NCBI RefSeq assembly: GCF_002735645.1
Contig: NZ_PDZG01000002.1
Span: 62,001 to 126,000, forward strand
Direction: 5' to 3'
Origin: Iodobacter sp. BJB302
GTDB lineage: Bacteria > Pseudomonadota > Gammaproteobacteria > Burkholderiales > Chitinibacteraceae
Length of the DNA: 64,000 nucleotides
Translations under genes and position numbers: made by a program
The notes under the pieces: generated by a model
What the model saw: only the letters and a program-made list of their open reading frames with translations
What the model was told of the DNA's origin: nothing
Database searches by the model: none
Shown: piece after piece, positions 29,930 through 37,399 of the stretch
Numbering within the stretch: the first letter of the stretch is position 1
Layout of the letters: the number at the start of each line of letters is the position of its first letter

Positions 29930-30679
29930 ATGAAACGCCTTATCCTCCTTGCTTGCCTTTTGGCTCTGCCCTGTGCAGCCAAAGAAACCGTCAGGCTTTG
30001 CTTTGATAACGAAGACGCCTACCCCAGCACTTTAAAAAATGGTACGGGATTCAGCTTTCTGCTGCTCAACACCGTGGCTGATCAGCTTGACATCCACTTT
30101 ATTTACACCCCACTTCCCTGGAAGCGCTGCCTGAAAGAAGTTCAGGCAGGCAGCTATGACGGCGTAATTGGCATTGCCTATTTGCCTGAACGACGCAGCA
30201 TTGCGGCCTATCCGCTCAATAGCAAGGCAGAGCCGCTGCACGAGCAACGCTTACTCACCACCACCCGCTCTGTTTACCGGCGTAAAGACAGCAAAAATGA
30301 TTGGGATGGAAAACAATTTTTCCCTCTGACCGGCTCAGTGGGTGTGCAAGCTGGTTATATGGCCGCCAGCATTTTAAAACAAAGACAAATCCCCAGCGAA
30401 GACAGCTCCCAATCCGTAGATGATTTATTCAGAAAGCTTAGCGTTGGGCTAATTCAAATTGCGATTGCAGAAGAGCGTCAGGGGGACAGATCACTTAAAA
30501 CCCACCCTGAATATGCAAAAGAAATTGAAAAACTGCCGCAGCCCTTTTTAATCAGCGATTTATTCCTGGCTTTTTCCTACTCATTTCAAAGCAAACAGCC
30601 CAAGCTTAGCCAGGCCATATGGCAAAACTTAGCCATTGTTCGTGAATCCAGCCAGTTTAAAGAGACGACTCAGGAATAA
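29930..30679 (+). CDS. Periplasmic solute-binding protein, family 3-like
   Basis: A 249-residue exported protein with signal peptide MKRLILLACLLALPCAA. The mature part begins KETVRLCFDNEDAYPST and includes LPWKRCLKEVQAGSYDGVI, the block shared with the protein at 16297-17073. The pattern is that of small stand-alone type II binding proteins. No transport permease or ATPase gene adjoins it. The ligand is unknown. Confidence 0.82.
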   Translation: MKRLILLACLLALPCAAKETVRLCFDNEDAYPSTLKNGTGFSFLLLNTVADQLDIHFIYTPLPWKRCLKEVQAGSYDGVIGIAYLPERRSIAAYPLNSKAEPLHEQRLLTTTRSVYRRKDSKNDWDGKQFFPLTGSVGVQAGYMAASILKQRQIPSEDSSQSVDDLFRKLSVGLIQIAIAEERQGDRSLKTHPEYAKEIEKLPQPFLISDLFLAFSYSFQSKQPKLSQAIWQNLAIVRESSQFKETTQE

Positions 30680-30765
30680 AGCAGCTATTCCATCCCTAAT
30701 CTCGCAGCAGGCAGCAAGTTTAGTTACAATCAAGCCCTTCGCCCCAAGCCCTGCAGAGAATAAAT

Positions 30766-31605
30766 ATGTATCGTCTTGTTATCCAAGCACCAGAAATCGC
30801 TACGCAAAACTTAAAACAACTCGCCCGTTTATCTGGCGCGCACAGCATAGAAGCGATTCACCAGCAGGCGTTTCGTTTGCAAGGTGCGGATATCGCAAAT
30901 GAAGAAGCGGTTGCCGATTTTTGTGAATCCAATCAGCTGGATTTTGCTTTTATCCCGGAAGACTGCAGCGTGCGGGATATTGGCCTTGTGGTGATGGATA
31001 TGGATTCCACACTGATTACCATTGAATGCATCGATGAAATCGCCGATATGCAGGGCATTAAAGCAGAAGTATCGGCCATTACTGCCAGCGCCATGCGCGG
31101 CGAGATTGACTTTAAAGAAAGCCTCAGCCGCCGCGTGGCCCTGTTGGCAGGATTAGACGAAAGCGCACTTGAGCGCGTTTATACCGAGCGGCTTAAACTC
31201 ATGCCGGGCGCAGAAGCCATGCTCAAAGGCTTTCATGATGCAGGCGCTAAAACCCTGCTTATTTCAGGTGGATTTACTTTCTTCACCGAAAAACTACAAG
31301 CGAAGCTAGGCCTCACCCGCACGATTGCCAATATATTAGAAATTGAAAATGGCAAACTCACAGGCAAAGTGACTGGCGATATTGTGGATGCAGAGCGCAA
31401 AAAATCTGAGCTGATCAAATACCGGGCCGAGCTGGGCCTGCGTGCCGATCAGGTGGTTGCCATGGGCGATGGCGCCAATGATTTACCCATGCTAAAAGAA
31501 GCAGGCTTTGGCGTAGCCTGCCATGCCAAGCCGCTGGTGCAACGCGAAGCGCCGTATTGCATTAATCAGGTGGGATTAGACGGGGTATTGAATTACTTTA
31601 TTTAA
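30766..31605 (+). CDS. serB: Phosphoserine phosphatase
   Basis: SerB removes phosphate from phosphoserine in the last step of serine synthesis. The 279-residue protein has an N-terminal ACT-like region (MYRLVIQAPEIATQNLKQLA) and a HAD domain: motif I DMDST (Asp78 nucleophile, Asp80), motif II ISGGF, and motif III MGDGANDLPML. All catalytic residues are present and the length is usual for betaproteobacterial SerB. Confidence 0.96.
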   Translation: MYRLVIQAPEIATQNLKQLARLSGAHSIEAIHQQAFRLQGADIANEEAVADFCESNQLDFAFIPEDCSVRDIGLVVMDMDSTLITIECIDEIADMQGIKAEVSAITASAMRGEIDFKESLSRRVALLAGLDESALERVYTERLKLMPGAEAMLKGFHDAGAKTLLISGGFTFFTEKLQAKLGLTRTIANILEIENGKLTGKVTGDIVDAERKKSELIKYRAELGLRADQVVAMGDGANDLPMLKEAGFGVACHAKPLVQREAPYCINQVGLDGVLNYFI

Positions 31606-31638
31606 GGCCCCTGGGACAAAACCCAGATACTGAGATAC

Positions 31639-31670
31639 GCAGGGCGGGCACAACATTGTGCCCGCCCTGC
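31639..31670. terminator. Perfect 15-bp hairpin between convergent genes
   Basis: GCAGGGCGGGCACAA (31639-31653) pairs exactly with TTGTGCCCGCCCTGC (31656-31670) around a 2-nt loop. It lies between the serB stop and the stop of the opposing gene at 31698. There is no T tract, so it may be a transcript-end stabiliser or a REP-like repeat rather than a true terminator. Confidence 0.6.
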
Positions 31671-31697
31671 ATTTAGATCAGTGAATGATCACGCACA

Positions 31698-32276
31698 TCA
31701 CTCGCATCGCCCTTTACGCGGCAAATAGCGCAGCCAGTCCGCCTTAATTTGCGCTTCCTGCGCCATGCCAGAGGCCACCTTCGGCGCATCATGCGTAGCG
31801 AGCAGGCGCAAACACCACCGTGCCCCCGCCTGATCTTTCATTCGCATTTTGCTTAAAAATGGCTGGCTTTTGTCCCCAAGCACTAACAAGGCCTTGCCCT
31901 CTTTAAACCCCAGCCGCCAGCCATCCTGCACCACGGTGCCAGCGTAGCCACCCGCAATCATTTCCAGCCACGGCTGATCACCATTCAGTAATCGCAAACG
32001 GCTGACCGGCCCGGCCGGATGAGGCGCACGCTCTGCCAGCAGCTGCGTACCTTCAGGCAAGGCGCGCCATGCCAGCGGCCAGGGCGCAACCACGGCCTCG
32101 CCCTCAGCCAGCTTAAAGTACGCCGCCCCCGCCTCCAGCCTGGCCGATTCCACTTCACCAGAAAGGGGCTTCATCGCACTCGCCCCGCTGATCTGCAGCG
32201 CGGCCCCCTGAGCAAACCCTGCCACACACAGCAGGGCCCAAACCCAGTCAGCGCGCACGATGGCGCATCGCAGCAA
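31698..32276 (-). CDS. Unknown exported protein
   Basis: A 192-residue protein I do not recognise. An N-terminal hydrophobic stretch (WVWALLCVAGFAQGAAL) looks like a signal peptide, followed by a mixed region with no recognised motif and ending in the basic KGRCE. The start lies inside the last 29 bases of the upstream metzincin gene in another frame, which suggests translational coupling; a GTG seven codons later is an alternative start. A helper role for the metzincin is possible but unsupported; the second metzincin has no such neighbour. Confidence 0.6.
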   Translation of the reverse strand: MLRCAIVRADWVWALLCVAGFAQGAALQISGASAMKPLSGEVESARLEAGAAYFKLAEGEAVVAPWPLAWRALPEGTQLLAERAPHPAGPVSRLRLLNGDQPWLEMIAGGYAGTVVQDGWRLGFKEGKALLVLGDKSQPFLSKMRMKDQAGARWCLRLLATHDAPKVASGMAQEAQIKADWLRYLPRKGRCE

Positions 32277-34182
32277 AGAAGGCCGCCGATGGCTTGGCTT
32301 CAGCTGCCCAGCGCTGCTTATCGTTCAGAATTGGATTAATCGCCACTTTACTGCTCCTTTGCATGGATACGCCGCTATTGCCACTTTCTACGCGTGCAAA
32401 AGCTAAATTTAAATTAGCCCAATCATTGTGATCACGCAAAAGTCCTTTAATACCATCATTATTCAGATCCAAAGCATAATTAACCGTGCTTTGCTTATTG
32501 TCTAAATCCCAATCTGCATAGACACCCACAGACCGGCCACGCCCAATTAAGGCCGCTTCATTCAGACTGTTTTCATCAAGGGTACTACCCGTTCCATCGG
32601 AATAATCAATCCGGAAACGATTACTGCATGGCCCGCCTTCAAGCTTGCAGAGTGAACCCCAACTAAAACCATTTGCCTCTATTTGAGAAAAATAACGCTC
32701 TACAGGCGATATTGATTTGGGTGATGAGCCCAGGCCCTGTAACTGGTACAGATAATTCATCACACTATAGTAATTAGGCTTATTATTTGTGCCCTCATTA
32801 CCGCCATGTTCCAAGCCTAAATTATGCCCTAACTCATGCATAATCGTACCCGCCTGAAAATTGATTAACTGATTCATTTCCTCAGTGGAATCGGCATTTA
32901 AACCCCATCCCCCTAAAGTAACGATAAAGTCATTACCCACAACTTCGGCATAACCAGAAGACCCCATACTGCCATCAGGCTCTTGTGAATTAGCCATTAA
33001 TAAGTAATGGAAAACCTGCTTGCGGCGAATATCCATACTCAGGTTTTTATAATCATAAATCGATGCGCAGCCTGCAGATGAATCAATCCCCAAGCAAGAC
33101 TGATACGCCACTTCATTTCTTGAATTTAAAAGGCTACCGCCTAGATTAAAATCCGCCGCACTAAATTTTGTACTATATAAACTGCCTGTATCAAAATGCA
33201 CCGCTATATTTCGCAATTTAAAAGCATCCACCACTTTTTGCAGCGCTTCTTTCCTGGGTGTAATTCCTAAATCTGCCGACTTCATATGATCAATTTGAAT
33301 GAAAATATCCGGCTGATTTGCTCTTGCCCCCATTGCAAAATAATCAATCCCCCCAAATGTGCCACCTGCAACTTCAGCGCTATCCGGGATACCGTCTTTA
33401 TCAGTATCTGTGGCATAAGCAGGCACATCATTAGGGCCACCAGGGGTAGAAAACGGCACAACAGCCCAGTCCTGCGCACTGCGCGTATTGCCTTTGACCA
33501 GCTCCGTACGCGCCAGGGAATAGCCATAATCCCAAACAAAGGAAGGAATACTTACAGCATTTCCCCCTGCCCAGGCGCCTGCCGTCAATGGCTGAACCTG
33601 GCTATTACCAAAGCGAACAAAATCAAGCGTTACGCCGCCTTTAACTAATTCGATTGCACCGCTGCCACTCCAATCGGGCACCTTAGACTGATTACTCACA
33701 TAAGCAATTTGATCCGTACTCTGCATGGCATCATCACTTTTGCCTGCCACAATAAAATACGCGCCCGGCTTAATCACCATTGTTTTTGGCAAATCAAACG
33801 ACGTCCAGTCAGACCAGGATGAAGTACGCAAACTCACCCCATTCAGAGATACATCCTGCACACCGCTATTGTAAATCTCTAACCATGCCCCCTTCCCAGA
33901 GTCATAATTACTCGAAACCTCACTAATAAGTAATGTTGAGCTTAAAGTTGGCCCCGGTGCAGGCGTGGGCGTTGGCAACAGGCTTACGGGTGGCAAAGTT
34001 GGAACAGGCGTCGGAACCGTAGTCGGCACTAAAGTGGGGGGCTGCGACGGCACAGATGTCGTAGCAGGAGATGCACTACCTGAATCTCCCCCTCCGCCCC
34101 CACCACCGCAAGCCACTAATATCACACTCAAACTTAAACCTGCCAAACGCACGCCATACTGCTGAAAACGATCGTTATTCAT
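32248..34182 (-). CDS. Lipoprotein with lamin-tail domain and metzincin-type protease domain (paralog A)
   Basis: A 644-residue exported protein. The N-terminus has a lipobox (VACG) followed by a poly-Gly stretch and a Pro/Thr/Val-rich linker to about residue 75. A lamin-tail domain follows (LLISEVSSNYDSGKGAWLEI, FVRFGNSQ). A Ca-binding-like DTDKDGIPDSAE segment comes next. The last half carries the zinc motif HELGHNLGLEHGG (from His449) and a Met-turn, YYSVMNYLYQ, so it is probably an active metzincin peptidase on the cell surface. Substrate is unknown. It is paralogous to the protein at 37400-39463 over its whole length. I cannot place it in a named peptidase family. Confidence 0.85.
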   Translation of the reverse strand: MNNDRFQQYGVRLAGLSLSVILVACGGGGGGGDSGSASPATTSVPSQPPTLVPTTVPTPVPTLPPVSLLPTPTPAPGPTLSSTLLISEVSSNYDSGKGAWLEIYNSGVQDVSLNGVSLRTSSWSDWTSFDLPKTMVIKPGAYFIVAGKSDDAMQSTDQIAYVSNQSKVPDWSGSGAIELVKGGVTLDFVRFGNSQVQPLTAGAWAGGNAVSIPSFVWDYGYSLARTELVKGNTRSAQDWAVVPFSTPGGPNDVPAYATDTDKDGIPDSAEVAGGTFGGIDYFAMGARANQPDIFIQIDHMKSADLGITPRKEALQKVVDAFKLRNIAVHFDTGSLYSTKFSAADFNLGGSLLNSRNEVAYQSCLGIDSSAGCASIYDYKNLSMDIRRKQVFHYLLMANSQEPDGSMGSSGYAEVVGNDFIVTLGGWGLNADSTEEMNQLINFQAGTIMHELGHNLGLEHGGNEGTNNKPNYYSVMNYLYQLQGLGSSPKSISPVERYFSQIEANGFSWGSLCKLEGGPCSNRFRIDYSDGTGSTLDENSLNEAALIGRGRSVGVYADWDLDNKQSTVNYALDLNNDGIKGLLRDHNDWANLNLAFARVESGNSGVSMQRSSKVAINPILNDKQRWAAEAKPSAAFFAAMRHRAR

Positions 34183-34499
34183 TTACTTTCTCAAAAATGA
34201 CCTAGTCAAAAAAGGTACTATCCCAATACGTGGCGGCTAAAACACGGCCAGTGTTTAAGGATTTTCTAATGCTTGCGCAGCCTACACCAATGTCATTACC
34301 GAACCAATCATTTTCTTGTGTAAAATTACCAAAAACTGACTAAACATAAATAAAAACCCAAATAATGCTTAGTTGCATGGCAGCTAAAGCTAATGATTGA
34401 TCAATCCTATATACATCAATTAATCCAATGGCATAAAAATCAAACGAATGTGCCTGCTTTACTGCTCAACTGCTATGCAATTTTCGTTTAAAAAATCCC
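34183..34499. other. Intergenic region, nothing recognised
   Basis: About 315 AT-rich bases between the start of metzincin A and the end of the transposase remnant. It should contain the metzincin promoter. No gene or clear repeat seen. Confidence 0.5.
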
Positions 34500-34999
34500 A
34501 TATTTTTTACATCCCCAGTTTTTATCTATATTCCCCTGCCGAATCTCCCTATGAATCGATGAATAAGGCCAGTCAACCGCCTTTGTGACATAACCATGCT
34601 TCACCGGATTGAAATAAATATACGCAACATGTTTTTCTAAATCGTCATCATCCCTAATTAAGTGCTCCCATTAACGGCGCTGCCATATTCCACGCTCACG
34701 TTTTAATTTTCTGCTTTGCCGGATAAGCTTAGTTTTTGGTATCGATCTGGAAAAAGCAGCTTCAATCAAAGTCCAGTGCAATGGGAAATCAGCATCTCCA
34801 ACAAATAAGCGCCAAATAGCATGCAAATGATCTGGCAATACCACACACGCAATAATCCCGAAAGAGTGAGATTGCCGGATTTTTCGCATTGCTCACGCAG
34901 CAAATCAATTTGCTCCACCAATAAAGTGCTTTTTCTATCTGCAAGGTTGACGGTAAAAAAACAAGTAGCACCGCCTATATTTGCTCTTCGATATCGCAT
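34500..34999 (-). pseudogene. REP-associated tyrosine transposase (RAYT, IS200-like) remnant
   Basis: Reading leftwards from 34999, MRYRRANIGGATCFFTVNLA is the usual RAYT N-terminus. The frame is then lost near 34885 and resumes with FGIIACVVLPDHLHAIW, which holds the HxH metal site. ERGIWQRR is followed by an in-frame stop (TAA at 34673-34675) where the family has a Phe. Past the stop, WEHLIRD and YIYFNPVKHGYV with the catalytic Tyr region can still be read. So a deletion with frameshift plus a nonsense codon have killed it. A REP hairpin (35019-35045) sits next to its start. Confidence 0.85.
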
Positions 35000-35112
35000 G
35001 AAGTGTCCATTATTAAATGTTGGGCTGATAAAGCTTTAGCCCAACCTACCGTGCTTGAGAGTAAAGAAAAAATCGACCCCATTTTTTTAAAATCAACTTC
35101 ACTAAAATTCAT
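34975..35112 (-). CDS. Short reading frame, perhaps the truncated start of a lost gene
   Basis: An ATG at 35112 preceded by AGAGG opens a 45-residue frame, MNFSEVDFKKMGSIFSLLSS and so on. Its second half runs through the REP hairpin and the RAYT start, so only the first 20 or so residues could be native. It follows the AT-rich gene at 35158-35730 on the same strand after 45 bp and may be a second operon gene cut by the REP/RAYT insertion. It could equally be chance. Confidence 0.3.
   Translation of the reverse strand: MNFSEVDFKKMGSIFSLLSSTVGWAKALSAQHLIMDTSCDIEEQI
35019..35045. repeat. REP-like hairpin beside the RAYT remnant
   Basis: GTTGGGCT (35019-35026) pairs with AGCCCAAC (35038-35045), an 8-bp stem with an 11-nt loop followed by CTACC. 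RAYT genes are commonly flanked by the REP sequences they mobilise. Confidence 0.7.
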
Positions 35113-35157
35113 TTAACACCTCTAAATTAAACATCAATTAAAATTAAGAAAACCATC

Positions 35158-35730
35158 TCACAACAATTTTAATAATTCACTAGCCACAGATGGATTTTGT
35201 ATAAACTCAAGCAAATCATAATCATACTTCAGCCACCCCTTAGGAGCATTTTCATGCCCCATAGGGGTAAAAAACTCATACCCAGGCACTACTAGAACAC
35301 CATTCCTATACTGATAATATCTGTCAACTAAAAAAAGTGTATTCATTCCCTTCCTAGAGATAATTGACAACGCTGATGTACATGTATTTGAAACCAATGA
35401 CGATATGTAAATGGCACCATTTCCCTTCAACTCTTTATCAGAAGAATTTGCTCGCAAAACTTTATAGTTTTTCAATGAAAAATAAACAATAGCGGCCGCT
35501 CCCCTTTCTTTTTTTTTGCAATACTCATTTAAATTAACAGTAGGAGCTCGTTTTTGATCCGACACTGCCCCTATCAGCTCCTCCACTTCAACCCGATCAA
35601 CAACACCTTCAATTACGTTCTCCAGCCGGCTAATATTCTTAATAAAATCGACAGGGGGTGTATATTCGGATCTTGCTTGAACAATATCCACGAAAAACAC
35701 CATAAAAACCATCAGAAATTTATTTGACAT
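35158..35730 (-). CDS. Unknown exported protein, AT-rich gene
   Basis: A 190-residue protein with a signal peptide (MSNKFLMVFMVFFVDIVQA). The mature part shows no motif I recognise; it has Asn/Ser-rich stretches, two cysteines well apart and a VDRYYQYRNGVLVVPGYEFF segment. The base composition is clearly more AT-rich than its neighbours, which suggests later acquisition. It lies between the RAYT remnant and the hlyD remnant in a decaying stretch. Function unknown. Confidence 0.6.
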   Translation of the reverse strand: MSNKFLMVFMVFFVDIVQARSEYTPPVDFIKNISRLENVIEGVVDRVEVEELIGAVSDQKRAPTVNLNEYCKKKERGAAAIVYFSLKNYKVLRANSSDKELKGNGAIYISSLVSNTCTSALSIISRKGMNTLFLVDRYYQYRNGVLVVPGYEFFTPMGHENAPKGWLKYDYDLLEFIQNPSVASELLKLL

Positions 35731-35818
35731 ATCTACTTTTACCCAATATAAAAAAGATAAAATAATAACTTTTTAATTAATCTACAACATTATCCTTCAA
35801 TAGAGCCAACAAATAGAA

Positions 35819-37146
35819 TCACCTCTCCCTTACACTTTCTGAAACATGCGCCATGAGTGGCGATAAGAAATATTCAATAATTCTGCGCTGCCCTGTTTTA
35901 ATTTCTACCGTCACCGCCATTCCCGGAGCCAGCTTTAGCCATTTACCATCGACATTCATTTTATTTTTTTTTAATTTAATTCTGGCCTGATAAATCAGCC
36001 CTAATTTTTCATCAGGCACAGCATCAAATGAAACGTTTCTCACTTGTCCGTCAATTAGGCCGTATTTGGTGTAATTAAAGGTTTCAATTTTAATAGCGGC
36101 GGCCTGCCCGGCATTGACAAAGCCAATGTCTTTATTTTCCAGTACCACTTCGGCCTCAACGGCCTCATACCTAGGCACAATCACCAGCAGGGCTTGCGCG
36201 GGGGTGACTACGCCGCCCACGGTGTGTACGGCCAGTTGCTGCACCACTCCGGCTACGGGCGCGGTTAGGCGGGTTTGCTTTTGTAATTGCCCAGTTTTAA
36301 CCACATCTTGTGTAAACGAGCGGGCTTGCTCGCTGGCTTGGGTAAGCAGATCGTGCTGGGTGCGGCGAAACTCTGCCTGAATGGCAATTCTTTGCTGGGC
36401 ATTGCCGCGAATGGCGGCATCCAGCTCTGATTGTTTATGCCGCTGGTTGGCCAGATCTTGCTCGGCCTCTATTCTGGCCTGCTGTTTCTCTAACACCCCG
36501 TGTTTGGAAACAAAGTTTTGCAGCGCCAAGTCCTGAAAGTCTTTTTCGCGTTGCTTAATAATCGGTAAGGTTTGCTCAAACCTGGCGATCTGATCTTGCA
36601 CCCCAGCCCGCTCGGCTTGCTTACGTGAAGTATCACTATCCAGGGTAGATAGCCTGGCTTGTAATTCCTGCCACTGACTAAGCGCCAGGCGGCTGGCCTC
36701 CAGAGATTGCAGCTCCTTACCTGCCACCGCATTAGTAACAACAGGGGCTTGCCCGCTATCTAAAGCGGCGAGCAAGGCTTTAGCGCGCAGGGCGTTTAGC
36801 TCTGCATCGTGCAGATTGGTTTGCTGCTTGGTGTTTTCTGCACCTGAGACGGTGCCATCCAGCTCGATCAGCAGCTGCCCCGCTTTTACCATTTGCCCGT
36901 CTTGCACATGAATCGACTTCACCACCCCTGCCTCTAAGGGCTGAATGGTTTTACTGCGATCAGACACAATCAACCTGCCAGGTGCCACGGCCACAATATC
37001 AATCTTGCCAAGGCAGGCCCATAGCAGGGCGATCAGGATAAAAGCGAGCAAGGGGGTGATACGGGCGGCGGGGTGAGGGGGACTAGCGCGGCAGCAAAAA
37101 TTTGTCGGTACTTTGTAAGTAACTCGCCGACAACTTGATATTTCAT
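35819..37146 (-). pseudogene. Type I secretion membrane-fusion protein (HlyD family), frameshifted N-terminus
   Basis: From about 37075 down to 35819 the frame encodes a standard HlyD/LapC-type adaptor: membrane helix LLAFILIALLWACLG, DIVAVAPGRLIVSDRSKTIQ, a long coiled coil, lipoyl half-motifs and the ending AVTVEIKTGQRRIIEYFLSPL. No ATG starts this frame, only a TTG without a ribosome-binding site inside the membrane helix. In another frame, ATG 37146 opens MKYQVVGELLTKYRQIFAAA, the normal start of such proteins. The pieces meet near 37085 just before SPPHPAAR. About 30 residues of the cytoplasmic N-terminus are missing and the frame is shifted. No ABC transporter or TolC gene is adjacent. 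Confidence 0.8.
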
Positions 37147-37399
37147 CTTTACTTCACTATATGCATTTCAAAAGCATATAGTAAGCATAGAAAATTAAAC
37201 GGTCAATTTAAAACAAAGATAAAAAAAGACTAAAATCAAAAAATTTGAAAATAAAGCAATAATATTGAAAGCGACACGTTATTTTAAGTAATTAAAAACC
37301 CACACAAAACAACATTTTATTGCCATTTTCAAGAATGTACCTCGCCTTAATCAGCCCCTCAAACTCTTACACAAGTGCAAGCAACTTCCAGCATGGCAA

